From positions 1 to 64,000 of the forward strand of contig NZ_JACKTY010000010.1 in assembly GCF_025822605.1 (NCBI RefSeq): a stretch of DNA of 64,000 nt, in the 5' to 3' direction. This DNA is from Mycolicibacterium komossense. GTDB taxonomy: Bacteria > Actinomycetota > Actinomycetes > Mycobacteriales > Mycobacteriaceae. This document shows positions 51,071-60,278 of the stretch, piece by piece (position 1 is the first letter of the stretch; each line of letters opens with the position of its first letter). A program made the position numbers and the translations under genes. The notes under the pieces were generated by a model that was not told where the DNA came from, searched no databases, and worked only from the letters and a program-made list of their open reading frames with translations.

Positions 51071-53179
51071 ATGGCATACGTGATCGGCGTGGACGTCGGC
51101 GGAACGTTCACCGACGCGGTACTCGACGACGGCAACGGCATGGTGATCGCGGGCAAGGCGCCGTCCACGCCACCGGACTACTCGACTGGCGTCATCGACG
51201 TGCTCGGCGTGTTGGCCCAACAGCTGGGCCAGCCCATCGAGGACATGCTGTCCGACACGCATCACATCGCGCACGGGACGACGTCCTCGCTCAACGCGCT
51301 GGTGATGAACCGGGTCCCCGACATTGGGTTCATCACCACCAAGGGGCACCGCGACTCCATCTTTATCATGAACGTCGAGGGCCGCTACCTCGGCCGCTCC
51401 ACCGAGGAGCTGCAGAACCCGCTCTGGCAGAGCAAGTCTCACGGCCTGGTGCGTCAGCGCCACGCACTGGAGGTCACCGAGCGGCTGGACCGCGACGGCC
51501 GCGTCGTGGTGGCACTCAACGAGGACGAGGTCCGCGGCGCGATCACCACCCTGGTCGCCGACGGCATCTCCGCGATCGCGGTGTCGCTGCTGTGGTCATT
51601 CCGCAACCCGGCCCACGAGCACCGCATCCGCGAGATCGCCCACGAAATCGATCCCGACCTGTTCGTAGCCATCTCCAGCGAAGTGTCGCCCCGCATCAGG
51701 GAATTCGCCCGCAACGCCACCACGATCATGAGCACGCAGATCGGACCGGGCCTGCGTGATTACCTCGGCCAGCTGGAAAGCAGACTGCGGGAGCTGGGCA
51801 TGACCGGGCCACTGCTGGTGATGCAGAGCAACGGCGGCGCCGTCGCGGCATCAGAGGCTCCGGGCAATGCCATCTCCACGGTCGGATCGGTTCTCACCGG
51901 CGGGGTGGTCGGCGCGGTGTCGCTGGGCCGACAACTCGGACACCGCAACATCATCGCCACCGACGCCGGCGGCACCACGTTCCTGGCCGGCCTCATCGTC
52001 GACGGCGAACCGGTCCGCTCCTCGACCACCGTGATCAACCATCACCCGATCAACGTCCCCACTCTGCAGGTGCACGCCATCGGCTCCGGCGGAGGGGCGA
52101 TCGCCTGGCTCGACGCTGGCGGAAATCTGCAGATCGGCCCGCACAGCGCGCAAGCCGTCCCCGGGCCGGCGTGCTACGGAAACGGTGGTACCGAACCCAC
52201 CAACACCGACGCCAACCTGGTCCTGGGCATCATCCCCGAACGCGGTCTGCTCGGCGGGCGACGGACACTTGATATCGGGCTGGCCCGCGAGGCGATCCGC
52301 ACCCGCATCGCCGAACCCCTGGGGTTGACCATCGAAGAGGCGGCGGCCGCGATCTTCGAAGTCCAAAACGCCCAAACCGGCGATCTGCTGCGCAAGACCG
52401 TCGTCGAAGCCGGCCACGACCCGCGCGAGTTCATCGTCTACGCGTTCGGCGGTTCGGGCCCCGCCCACTGCGGCTTCTACGCACAGGAGATCGGGGTCAC
52501 CGACGTCGTGGTACCGCTCGGGCAGGTGGCCTCGGCGTTCTCCGCATACGGTCTGGCGTCCTCGGACATCGTGCTGGCCAAGGAGCTGTCCGATCCTGCT
52601 GCGATGCCGCTGGATCCCGCACGCGTGCAACGCAACTTCGAGGGCCTGGAGGCCCAGGTCCGGGACATGCTGGCCCGGCAGGGCCTGGCCTTCTCATCCA
52701 TCGAGATCGAGCGGGAGATCGACATGCGCTACTCGATGCAGCTCGCCGAAGTGGCGACCCCCGTCCCCAACGACAACCTGACCGCAGACGACGTCGGCGC
52801 CAGCGTCGAGGTGTTCGAGCAGCGTTACGCCGAGCTCTACGGCAAGGACAGCGGATTCCGCGAGGCCGGAATCCAGGCCATCACCTACCGGGTGCGCGGC
52901 ACCGGCGTGCTGCCGTTCTCACCCACCCTGCCCGAGGTCAAGCAAGCCGACTCCATTGATGCCTCCGCAGCCCTGGCCGGGACCCGCAAGGTGTGCCTGG
53001 GCGGGCGTGGTGGCTACGTCGACACCGACATCTACGAGTACACCAAGCTGCGTGCCGGGCACGTCCTGCGCGGGCCTGCGGTGATCGAGGTGCCCACCAC
53101 AACCGTCGTGGTGCCCGCAGGCACCACTGGCACCGTCGACCGACTCGGCAACCTGCACATCGCCGTCGACCGAGCCTGA
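51071..53179 (+). CDS. Hydantoinase/oxoprolinase subunit A (ATP-dependent carboxylase or lactamase type)
   Basis: A 702-residue protein of the HyuA family. The ASKHA-type ATP site is seen as VIGVDVGGTFTDAVLDDG at the N-terminus and IIATDAGGTTFLAGLIVDGE in the middle, with YAFGGSGPAHCGFYAQEIG and the C-terminal beta domain (VIEVPTTTVVVPAGTTG). Members cleave 5-oxoproline or hydantoins, or carboxylate acetone and acetophenone. The ATG at 51071 is preceded by GTGGAGGG at a slightly long distance; a GTG at 51053 is the alternative. It pairs with the HyuB gene after 44 bases. Confidence 0.93.
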   Translation: MAYVIGVDVGGTFTDAVLDDGNGMVIAGKAPSTPPDYSTGVIDVLGVLAQQLGQPIEDMLSDTHHIAHGTTSSLNALVMNRVPDIGFITTKGHRDSIFIMNVEGRYLGRSTEELQNPLWQSKSHGLVRQRHALEVTERLDRDGRVVVALNEDEVRGAITTLVADGISAIAVSLLWSFRNPAHEHRIREIAHEIDPDLFVAISSEVSPRIREFARNATTIMSTQIGPGLRDYLGQLESRLRELGMTGPLLVMQSNGGAVAASEAPGNAISTVGSVLTGGVVGAVSLGRQLGHRNIIATDAGGTTFLAGLIVDGEPVRSSTTVINHHPINVPTLQVHAIGSGGGAIAWLDAGGNLQIGPHSAQAVPGPACYGNGGTEPTNTDANLVLGIIPERGLLGGRRTLDIGLAREAIRTRIAEPLGLTIEEAAAAIFEVQNAQTGDLLRKTVVEAGHDPREFIVYAFGGSGPAHCGFYAQEIGVTDVVVPLGQVASAFSAYGLASSDIVLAKELSDPAAMPLDPARVQRNFEGLEAQVRDMLARQGLAFSSIEIEREIDMRYSMQLAEVATPVPNDNLTADDVGASVEVFEQRYAELYGKDSGFREAGIQAITYRVRGTGVLPFSPTLPEVKQADSIDASAALAGTRKVCLGGRGGYVDTDIYEYTKLRAGHVLRGPAVIEVPTTTVVVPAGTTGTVDRLGNLHIAVDRA

Positions 53180-53211
53180 TTCACAAGCCTGATTCACAAG
53201 CCTGATTCAGA
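53173..53211 (+). repeat. Three tandem 13-bp units across the hyuA stop codon
   Basis: AGCCTGATTCACA occurs twice, then AGCCTGATTCAGA. The first unit contains the Ala codon and TGA of hyuA; each unit carries its own TGA. It lies before the hyuB ribosome site (AGAGGAGAAG). Confidence 0.85.
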
Positions 53212-53223
53212 GGAGAAGCCACC

Positions 53224-55542
53224 ATGACCGCCCCCATCCCCGGCTCCGAGATCTTCTCCAGCCGACCCATCGACCCCGACACCCTCTCCCGCATGATCGG
53301 GTCGACGGTGCCGATCCACACCGTCACCCAGGAGCAAATCGACGCAGTCGACCCACTGACCTACGAGGTGATCCGGCACCGCCTGTGGTCGGTCACCGAC
53401 GAGATGGGGGAGGCGCTCAAGCGCATGTCCGGTTCACCCATCGTCACCGACGCCAACGACTTCGACTTCGCCATCAGCGACGAACTCGGCCAAGAGGTGC
53501 AGGTCGGTCTGTACAACACCATGCTCGTCGGTGCCGTCGACCTGGCGATCTACTGGACGCTGCGTCATCGGGCCCAGAACCCCGGGATCACCGAGGGCGA
53601 CATGTTCCTGTGCAACGACCCGTGGGTCGGCGGCGGGTTGCATCAGAGCGACGTGATGGTCTACCAACCGGTCTTCCACGACGGCAAGTTGTTCGCCTGG
53701 ACCAGCGCCATCTGCCACGAGCCCGACCTCGGAGGGTCGGGCCTGGGATCCTTCGACCCGGCGGCCAAGGACGTCTTCTCCGAATCCCTGCCCACCCCGC
53801 CCATCAAAGTGATGCGCAACAACGAAATCCAACGCGATGTCGCCGACGCCTGGATCCGACGCTCCCGGGTACCGATGCTCGTCGGTCTCGACCTGCGGGC
53901 CAAGATCGGCGCCAACACTGTGGGACGCACCAGGTTGACGTCGGTCATCGAGCAGTACGGCGCCGACACCGTCAAGGCGGTGATGAAGCGGATGATGAAC
54001 GACGCCGAGACCCGACTGCGCCACAAGCTCACGGCCCTGCCCGACGGCACCTGGCGCGCCACCGGCTACCAGGATCAAAGCTCCGTCGGGGACCGCGCCA
54101 TACACAAGATCACCGTCGCCATGACCAAGAACGACAACCACCTCACCTTCGACTTCACCGGCACCGACCCGCAAACCGGCGTCATCAACTGCACCTACGC
54201 CGGTATGCGGGGCGGTGTGATGCTGGCCCTGCTGCCGATCCTCGCCGGTGACATCCCCTGGTCCGCCGGTGGACTGATGCGATGCTTCGACCTTGTGTCC
54301 GAAGAAGGCACCATCAACAACGCCACCTTCCCCGCCGCGGTCAGCCGCGGCCCCATCGGCCCGGCCTGGCTGACCGGCAATCTCATCGCCGAGTGCCTGG
54401 CCCAAATGCTCGACCAACGCATCGAACTCGGCAAGAACGTGCAGGCGTCCTGTTGCGGCACCTGGGACACCGCGGTCATCGCCGGCCTCGACGAACGCAA
54501 CGACCACAGCGTCCCATTCCTCAACATCATGATGGAACCCATGGCCGGCGGTTACGGCGCTCGCCCCGTCGCCGACGGCATGGACACCGGCGGCCTGTTC
54601 TGCATCCCGATGGGACGCATCCCCGACACCGAGATGACCGAATTCCTCTACCCCCTGCTGACACTGTGGCGCCGCGAGGAGCCCGACTCCGGGGGCCCCG
54701 GCCGCATGCGCGGCGGGGTCAGCGCGTCGGTGGCGGTCACCCCCTACGGCAGCAGCCTGCCTATGGGCCTGGTCTTCGCCTCAGCCGGCAAGGCCATCGC
54801 CCAGAACGCCGGCCTGGCCGGCGGCCAGCCCGGCAACACCGGATTGGAAATCCTCGCCCGCGATGCCGGTATCGCCGAGTTACTCGCCCAAGGCCGGTTG
54901 CCTGGCGACCTCGGCGATTTGGGGGGCACCCGCGAGATCGGCGCCTGCTATGCCGAAAGTTACCTCGCCCCAGGCGAAGTGCTCTATATGCACTGGCAAG
55001 GAGGCGGCGGTTACGGCGACCCGTTGCGCCGCGAACCCGCTGCCGTCGCCCGTGACGTCGTCAACGGCAAGGTCAGTGTCGAAGGTGCCCGCATCAACTA
55101 CGGTGTCGTCGTCGCCGAGGGTGACGTCGACACCGCGGCCACGGAGGCGCTGCGTGACGACATCCGCGCCGAGCGACGGAGCCGCTCCGACATCCCCCAA
55201 ACCCAGCAGGCGAACGTCCACCCCGAAACCGGCCGGCGCATCGACGACAACCTCGCCGAGATCACCATCGGTGAGGCCCGTGTGATCGCCTGCGCGCATT
55301 GCGGACGACTGCTCGGAGACAGCAAGACCGGCCGACTCGATCTGGCCCGTTACGAAGGCCCCTCCACCGACGCCGGACCCCAGGTCACCTCCGAACCCAC
55401 CGAATACGTCGACACCCCAGTGGTTTTCCGGCAACTGTGCTGCCCGGGCTGCTGGACTGCCGTGTATTCCGGCATCATCCCCGCCGATCACCCCGACCAC
55501 GTCTCCGACCTGGCCCGACTGCTCCCGGCGGTCGCCGAGTGA
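53224..55542 (+). CDS. Hydantoinase subunit B with a C-terminal acetone-carboxylase-gamma-like zinc domain
   Basis: A 772-residue protein. Residues about 30-600 are a HyuB domain (DPLTYEVIRHRLWSVTDEMG, MFLCNDPWVGGGLHQSDV, GRMRGGVSASVAVTPYGSS). The last 85 residues carry two Cys pairs, CAHC (690 and 693) and CCPGC (739-743). This resembles the small zinc subunit of acetone/acetophenone carboxylases, here fused. That points to an ATP-dependent carboxylase rather than a simple hydantoinase. AGAGGAG precedes the ATG. Its TGA overlaps the ligase GTG. Confidence 0.88.
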   Translation: MTAPIPGSEIFSSRPIDPDTLSRMIGSTVPIHTVTQEQIDAVDPLTYEVIRHRLWSVTDEMGEALKRMSGSPIVTDANDFDFAISDELGQEVQVGLYNTMLVGAVDLAIYWTLRHRAQNPGITEGDMFLCNDPWVGGGLHQSDVMVYQPVFHDGKLFAWTSAICHEPDLGGSGLGSFDPAAKDVFSESLPTPPIKVMRNNEIQRDVADAWIRRSRVPMLVGLDLRAKIGANTVGRTRLTSVIEQYGADTVKAVMKRMMNDAETRLRHKLTALPDGTWRATGYQDQSSVGDRAIHKITVAMTKNDNHLTFDFTGTDPQTGVINCTYAGMRGGVMLALLPILAGDIPWSAGGLMRCFDLVSEEGTINNATFPAAVSRGPIGPAWLTGNLIAECLAQMLDQRIELGKNVQASCCGTWDTAVIAGLDERNDHSVPFLNIMMEPMAGGYGARPVADGMDTGGLFCIPMGRIPDTEMTEFLYPLLTLWRREEPDSGGPGRMRGGVSASVAVTPYGSSLPMGLVFASAGKAIAQNAGLAGGQPGNTGLEILARDAGIAELLAQGRLPGDLGDLGGTREIGACYAESYLAPGEVLYMHWQGGGGYGDPLRREPAAVARDVVNGKVSVEGARINYGVVVAEGDVDTAATEALRDDIRAERRSRSDIPQTQQANVHPETGRRIDDNLAEITIGEARVIACAHCGRLLGDSKTGRLDLARYEGPSTDAGPQVTSEPTEYVDTPVVFRQLCCPGCWTAVYSGIIPADHPDHVSDLARLLPAVAE

Positions 55543-57305
55543 ATGCAGTGATGCCAGCGCACAGACCCACGACGCCGTATGACTGGGACGGGCGGCTCGT
55601 GCCCTATCCCGCCGATCGTGCCTGCCACTACCGCCAGACCGGCCAATGGAGCGACACCCCGACCGGCGCTCGCCTCCACGAGACCGCGGTGCGCCATGGC
55701 GACCGCGTCGCGCTCATCACCGCCGAGGCCACCTTGACCTATCGCCAACTCGACGAGCGCACCGACCAAGTCGCCGCCGCACTCGCGAGGCTGGGGCTAC
55801 GTCGGCTGGATCCCATTCTGTTCCAGGTCACCAACAAAGCCCACGCCGTGGTCGCCTGGTACGGGTGCCTCAAGGCGGGCCTGGTCCCGGTGGCTACCCT
55901 CGCCGCGCACCGCGCCCACGAAATCGGGCACATCAGCACCAAAGTCGGCGCGGTGGCCCATATCGTCGAGGCCGGATTGAAGTTCGATCTGGTCGCCTTT
56001 GCCCACGACGTCGCCCGTGGGCATCCCACCCTTCGCCACGTCTTGACCATCGAGGCACCCGTGGCGACCGACGGCACCACGCGCGTCGAGGACCTGGGAT
56101 CCGACATCGATCCGACCACCGCCCGCGCACTGGTCGAATCGATCGAAGCCCGCACCGATCCCTGCGACGTCGCCGTCTTCCAACTCTCCGGCGGAACCAC
56201 CGGTGTGCCGAAGGTCATCCCACGAATCCACGCCGAATACTGGAACAATGCATTGTTCTACGCTCAGGCCCTAGGCTGGACTCCCGAAACCAAAGTGGCG
56301 CACCTGATTCCACTCATCCACAACGCCGGCATCTCCTGCGCCCTGCACGCCGCGCACGCCGTCGGCGCCACCCTGGTCGTGGCGACACCGGACGCACCCT
56401 CTGCATTCGAGTTGATGGCCCGCCACGAGGTCACCGACGCGCTGTTCGGCCACGGCCACTACCAAGCGGTACAGCGGCCCGAGTTCGACAAGGTCCGCCG
56501 CACCCTGCGCCGGGCGCTCCTGTCCGGTGCCAAGGTCAGCCACGACCTGTTCCGCCGCGTCGATGACAGCGAGCAGCGTTGGGCGGGGCAGCTTTTCGGG
56601 ATGTCCGAAGGTCTGTTCACAGTCACCCCGCTGGATGCCCCCGAGGTCGCCCGCAGGGAGACCGTCGGGGTACCCATCGCCCCGTCGGATGAGGTGAGGA
56701 TCCTCGACCCGTCCAGTGAGCAGGAAGTTGACGCCGGTGCGATCGGCGAACTGTGTTGCCGCGGTCCGTACACGATCCCGGGCTACTTCGACGCGGCCGA
56801 GCACAACGCGATCGCCTTCACCCCCGATGGCTTCTACCGAACCGGTGATCTGGCGTCGATCCGCGACATCGACGGACGCGGCTACGTGTGCATCCAAGGG
56901 CGCATCAAAGACCTGATCAACCGCGGCGGGGAGAAGATCAACGCCGAGGAGATCGAGGTACTGCTGCTTCGTGATCCGCGTATCGCTGCGGCCGCCGTGG
57001 TCGCCATGCCCGATCTGCGGCTCGGCGAGCGCGCCTGCGCCTACTTGGTCTCGGTCGACGGCGTCGAGCTGACCATGGCGCAGGTGCAGTCGCACCTCGA
57101 CGGGCTCGGAGTCGCCAAGTACAAGTGGCCCGAACGGCTGCAGTGGACCGAAGCCCTGCCGCAGACCAACGTCGGAAAGATAGACAAGAAGTCGCTCCGC
57201 GCCGACATCGCGGCACAACTGGAAGCCGAGGCGGCAAAATCGGTTGCACAAGTGGATGATTCGTTCGACCACGGCGCTTTGGTACACGAAAGGCATCACG
57301 CATGA
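55539..57305 (+). CDS. Aryl-acid AMP/CoA ligase (2,3-dihydroxybenzoate-AMP ligase-like)
   Basis: A 588-residue adenylate-forming enzyme. Core motifs are LSGGTTGVPKVIPR, GMSEGLFT, YRTGDLASI, RIKDLINRGGEKINAEEIE and the catalytic Lys in NVGKIDKKSLR. The His-Asn pair in PLIHNAGISC matches the pair that reads aryl acids in EntE/DhbE-type enzymes. An aromatic carboxylate is therefore the likely substrate. The GTG start at 55539 overlaps the hyuB stop, and its own stop overlaps the monooxygenase start, so the chain hyuB-ligase-monooxygenase is tightly coupled. Confidence 0.9.
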   Translation: MNAVMPAHRPTTPYDWDGRLVPYPADRACHYRQTGQWSDTPTGARLHETAVRHGDRVALITAEATLTYRQLDERTDQVAAALARLGLRRLDPILFQVTNKAHAVVAWYGCLKAGLVPVATLAAHRAHEIGHISTKVGAVAHIVEAGLKFDLVAFAHDVARGHPTLRHVLTIEAPVATDGTTRVEDLGSDIDPTTARALVESIEARTDPCDVAVFQLSGGTTGVPKVIPRIHAEYWNNALFYAQALGWTPETKVAHLIPLIHNAGISCALHAAHAVGATLVVATPDAPSAFELMARHEVTDALFGHGHYQAVQRPEFDKVRRTLRRALLSGAKVSHDLFRRVDDSEQRWAGQLFGMSEGLFTVTPLDAPEVARRETVGVPIAPSDEVRILDPSSEQEVDAGAIGELCCRGPYTIPGYFDAAEHNAIAFTPDGFYRTGDLASIRDIDGRGYVCIQGRIKDLINRGGEKINAEEIEVLLLRDPRIAAAAVVAMPDLRLGERACAYLVSVDGVELTMAQVQSHLDGLGVAKYKWPERLQWTEALPQTNVGKIDKKSLRADIAAQLEAEAAKSVAQVDDSFDHGALVHERHHA

Positions 57306-58840
57306 TGTTGAAGACGATCGCGGTCCTCGGCGGTGGCCCTGGCGGCCTGTACGCCGCGCGGTTGCTCAAACTGAGCCACCCCGAGGCCCAGGTGACCTTG
57401 TACGAACAGGGGGTGCCGGAGAAGACCTTCGGGTTTGGTGTCGGCTTGGCCTCGCGCACCCAACGCAACCTGCGGTTGGCCGACACCGCGTCGCTCGACG
57501 CGATCGTCGCCGCGTCGCACCCACACGACATGTCCATGCGCGTCGGCGACCAGCACGTACAGCTGGCGCACGGTGAGTTGCTGGCCATCGGGCGGGCCAC
57601 CCTGCTGGGCGTGCTGCAGCGCTTCGCACAGGACGCCGGGGTGCAGCTGCGGTTCGACGAACGACGCTCGGTGGGCGATCTGGATGCCGATCTGATCGTC
57701 GCCGCCGATGGGATCAACAGCACCACCCGCACCGAATTGGCAGACGACTTCAAGCCCGACATTGCCGAGGGGCGGGGTCTGTACCTGTGGTGTGGCACCG
57801 AATTTGCCCTGCCGAGTGCGGTATTCACCCCGGTCACCACCGAGCACGGGTCCTTCGTCGCCCACGCCTACCCCTACGCCTCCGACCGCAGCACCTTCTT
57901 GATCGAAACCGACGAATCGACTTGGCGGCGGGCGGGATTCGAGGACACCACCCGTGACACCCCGGCGACGCAGACCGACCAGGCCTCACTCGACTACCTC
58001 CAGGACGCCTTCTCCGACGCCCTGCACGGGCATCGGCTGATCGGTAATCGCACGCGCTGGATGCGGTTTCGCACCGTGCACTGCGGCACCTGGCACACAG
58101 GCAACGTGGTACTGCTCGGAGACGCCGCCCACACCGCTCACTACTCGATCGGGTCGGGCACCAAGCTTGCCATGGAGGACGCCATCGTCCTCGACCGCGC
58201 GATCACCGCCGCCGACACCCTTGACGAGGCGCTCGACGCCTATGAACAGGATCGCCGACCTGCCGTCGACCATTTGCAGTCGATCGCCCTGCGTTCGATG
58301 CTGTGGTGGGATTCGTTCCCCGACCGCATGACCACGATGCCGGTCGAGCAGTTGATGCTCGCTTACATGACGCGCGCCGGCAAGGTCACGGTGGAACGCT
58401 TCGCCGATTCGGCTCCGCACGTCGCGCGCAGGGGAGTTGCCGCCTATGCCGCCGTCAGGGAGGACGACGTTCCCCCCTCGGGCGACCTGGTCGACTGGAT
58501 CCTCGGTCGGCCACTGATCCGTGGCTCACGTCGGTTCGACGGCCGAGTAGTGCCCCACGAGATCGGCGCCGAGCCCACCGTACATCGCGTCGACGTCGGG
58601 GCCACCGCGGCCTGGGGCGACGACGCGGACCGCGTGATCAGTGAGTTGCCACCTGCCGAGATCTACCTGCTTGTCGGACCGGCGGACCGCGAATCACTGC
58701 TCAACCGCTTTGATTTCGCCGAACGGCTCCGCCACGCCACGGGGGCGCTGGTGGCGGTCGACCTGCCGGCGGATCGGCGCGCAGACGCAGCGGCCGCGCT
58801 GGTCAGTGAACGCGCCGACCTCGTAACCTTCACCGACTGA
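57302..58840 (+). CDS. FAD-dependent monooxygenase, salicylyl-CoA 5-hydroxylase-like
   Basis: A 512-residue flavoprotein. The FAD motifs are AVLGGGPGGLYAARLL near the N-terminus and LLGDAAHTAHYSIGSGTKLA. The KTFGFGVGLASRTQRNL segment is typical of the hydroxylases acting on salicylyl-CoA and anthraniloyl-CoA. The C-terminal part is shorter than in bifunctional anthraniloyl-CoA enzymes and carries a thioredoxin-like or unknown extension. Together with the ligase it should hydroxylate an aryl-CoA. It is the last gene of the plus-strand arm. Confidence 0.88.
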   Translation: MMLKTIAVLGGGPGGLYAARLLKLSHPEAQVTLYEQGVPEKTFGFGVGLASRTQRNLRLADTASLDAIVAASHPHDMSMRVGDQHVQLAHGELLAIGRATLLGVLQRFAQDAGVQLRFDERRSVGDLDADLIVAADGINSTTRTELADDFKPDIAEGRGLYLWCGTEFALPSAVFTPVTTEHGSFVAHAYPYASDRSTFLIETDESTWRRAGFEDTTRDTPATQTDQASLDYLQDAFSDALHGHRLIGNRTRWMRFRTVHCGTWHTGNVVLLGDAAHTAHYSIGSGTKLAMEDAIVLDRAITAADTLDEALDAYEQDRRPAVDHLQSIALRSMLWWDSFPDRMTTMPVEQLMLAYMTRAGKVTVERFADSAPHVARRGVAAYAAVREDDVPPSGDLVDWILGRPLIRGSRRFDGRVVPHEIGAEPTVHRVDVGATAAWGDDADRVISELPPAEIYLLVGPADRESLLNRFDFAERLRHATGALVAVDLPADRRADAAAALVSERADLVTFTD

Positions 58841-59147
58841 ATTGATTTCGGAACCCGATGCGGGGGAGAAGCCGCTCGTTGAGACCGCGATCAGCGATGC
58901 GATTGCGCACCTCCAGTCCGAACTCGGCCGATGAGCCCGGTTGCACGAACGAAAACTGGGACACTCCCATTTCACTCCAGATGTGTTCATCGGGCCTATC
59001 GTCCAGAGTGTCGGTCAGCGGGCGCTGGAGGTAAAGCCGACTCGCGGTGGCGCCGCGCGTGATCTGCGCCGCCAAGCCACGAGAATCTAAGGTCATCACC
59101 GCCGGCGGATTTGCCGGTAGGCCCGTCAGGGCGGCCAGCCACGCCAA
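58830..59147 (-). pseudogene. Fragment of a PobA-type FAD monooxygenase
   Basis: The minus frame contains NPPAVMTLDSRGLAAQITRG and RLYLQRPLTDTLDDRPDEHI. These match the middle segment of 4-hydroxybenzoate-3-monooxygenase-like proteins (ERGFA...SRxYLQ...PDxRIW). The FAD site upstream and the GD motif downstream are missing. The frame after SEM diverges. It is a decayed remnant at the edge of the cluster. Confidence 0.55.
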
Positions 59148-59336
59148 ACTTGCTCATGGGCGTAGCAGGTAAGCGCGCCGGCAGGGATAGATACCCTGCC
59201 GGCGCCGTAGTAGCCAGCGGCCAAGGGGCAGTTGATCTTCCACTCCGAGTATGACCCGTCGCGATAGTGAACCCAAAGTTGCGCGCCATCGAGGTCGTGT
59301 AGGGAGACGTCACCAGCTTCGAAGCGCGCAGCACCC
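59126..59336 (-). pseudogene. Protein-like remnant without a start
   Basis: The frame between two stops reads AGDVSLHDLDGAQLWVHYRD and NCPLAAGYYGAGRVSIPAGA. It looks like true coding sequence but has no start codon and no family I know. A 12-bp perfect stem with a 7-base loop (59175-59205) lies inside it. Confidence 0.35.
59175..59205. repeat. Strong 12-bp hairpin
   Basis: GCGCCGGCAGGG and CCCTGCCGGCGC flank ATAGATA. No T-run follows on either strand. It may act as a bidirectional transcription stop between the monooxygenase and the MarR region, or be a chance feature of the remnant. Confidence 0.4.
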
Positions 59337-59344
59337 TGCTACCG

Positions 59345-59457
59345 AAATCTCAGGAGCTGTGCAGTGCGCGCGAGAGAAGTTCGCCCAGAGCACGATCAGG
59401 GACTTCGTTCCGTTATTTGTTGAGCGCAACGCCGCATTCGCCGCCCGCCCGCGACTA
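59345..59457 (+). pseudogene. Fragment of a small helical protein
   Basis: The plus frame reads VQCAREKFAQSTIRDFVPLF and VERNAAF, a pattern seen in short mycobacterial helical-bundle proteins. No start or ribosome site is visible, so it is probably a piece left by rearrangement. Confidence 0.3.
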
Positions 59458-59526
59458 AGGGGGACGATGTCGTCGTCTGCGGAAGGTGCAGGAGAGTTCT
59501 CGGGGCTATCGGTGTGATTGATGCAA

Positions 59527-60039
59527 TCAGCCAGACTCGGCGATCCGGTCAGTAATGGCCTCGGCCGCTTTGCCGAGCCCGATCAGTTCCGCCTTCGTCA
59601 ACGGTTCCACCACCAGTTCGCGCACCTTGGCGACGTGCAACGGGGCCGCGGCGGCGACCCGCTTCATTCCCGCCTTCGTGAGCTCGACCACGCTCACCCT
59701 GCCGTCGTCGGCGCAGACACCCTTGATCACTAACCCATCGTCGGCGAGGCGCTTGACTACGTGCGACAGCCGTGACAACGAGGAGTTGGCACGGGCGGCG
59801 AGCTCCGACATCCGCAGCGTCTTGTTCTCGGCTTCTGACAGATTCGCCAACACCAGGTACTCGAACGTCGTCAATCCGGTGGTGCGCTGCAGATCGCTTT
59901 CCAGGGCCGCCGGAAGCTCCATGATCATCGACAGGAGCTGGCGCCACGCACGCTGCTGATCGTCGTCGAGCCACATCGTTTCGGGTCGAAGACGATTACG
60001 GTTGGGTCGCGTCATGGCGACGACCCGATGGTGTCCCAT
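59527..60039 (-). CDS. MarR-family transcriptional regulator
   Basis: A winged-helix regulator of about 170 residues. TTFEYLVLANLSEAENKTLR leads into MSELAARANSSLSRLSHVVK, the recognition helix, and the wing GVCADDGRVSVVELTKAG. Two in-frame ATGs, 60039 and 60015, are possible; GGAGGAGGAGGT lies rather far upstream of the first. It is divergent from the operon at 60424-63185 and probably represses it through the repeats between. Short identical motifs (AGTTGA) occur before both transcription units. Confidence 0.85.
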   Translation of the reverse strand: MGHHRVVAMTRPNRNRLRPETMWLDDDQQRAWRQLLSMIMELPAALESDLQRTTGLTTFEYLVLANLSEAENKTLRMSELAARANSSLSRLSHVVKRLADDGLVIKGVCADDGRVSVVELTKAGMKRVAAAAPLHVAKVRELVVEPLTKAELIGLGKAAEAITDRIAESG

Positions 60040-60075
60040 CGCACAGCTGTCATCCGGACCTCCTCCTCCGTCTGA

Positions 60076-60117
60076 AGGATAGTTCAACCATCAACCATCA
60101 ACCATCAACTATCAACC
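60076..60117 (-). promoter_or_regulatory. marR promoter with five tandem heptamers in the -35 region
   Basis: TCAACCA is repeated at 60083, 60090, 60097, 60104 (as TCAACTA) and 60111, without gaps. On the minus strand the -10 box TATCCT (60076-60081) follows at once. The array occupies the -35 region, so it is either a multi-site operator or a length-variable promoter spacer. Confidence 0.65.
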
Positions 60118-60278
60118 ATTGAACGTGAGCCGCCGACCGGCGACGGCTCCGTCGTGGAACCCTCGACACCGGTGATTCCGTAGGAACAACCCTCAACCCT
60201 GGGGCACCGGTGATGGCGTCGGGCCGTCATCGGGGCGTCGCGGCCTGAGTCGCGCGGGCAACGAGTGCGATACGGACA

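Noticed and set aside
53434..54507. 357-codon minus-strand open frame inside hyuB
   Set aside because: Gly/Val/Asp-rich mirror of hyuB codons, with no start signal.
60083..60117. Possible CRISPR-like repeats
   Set aside because: Units are only 7 bases and contiguous, with no spacers and no cas genes nearby.
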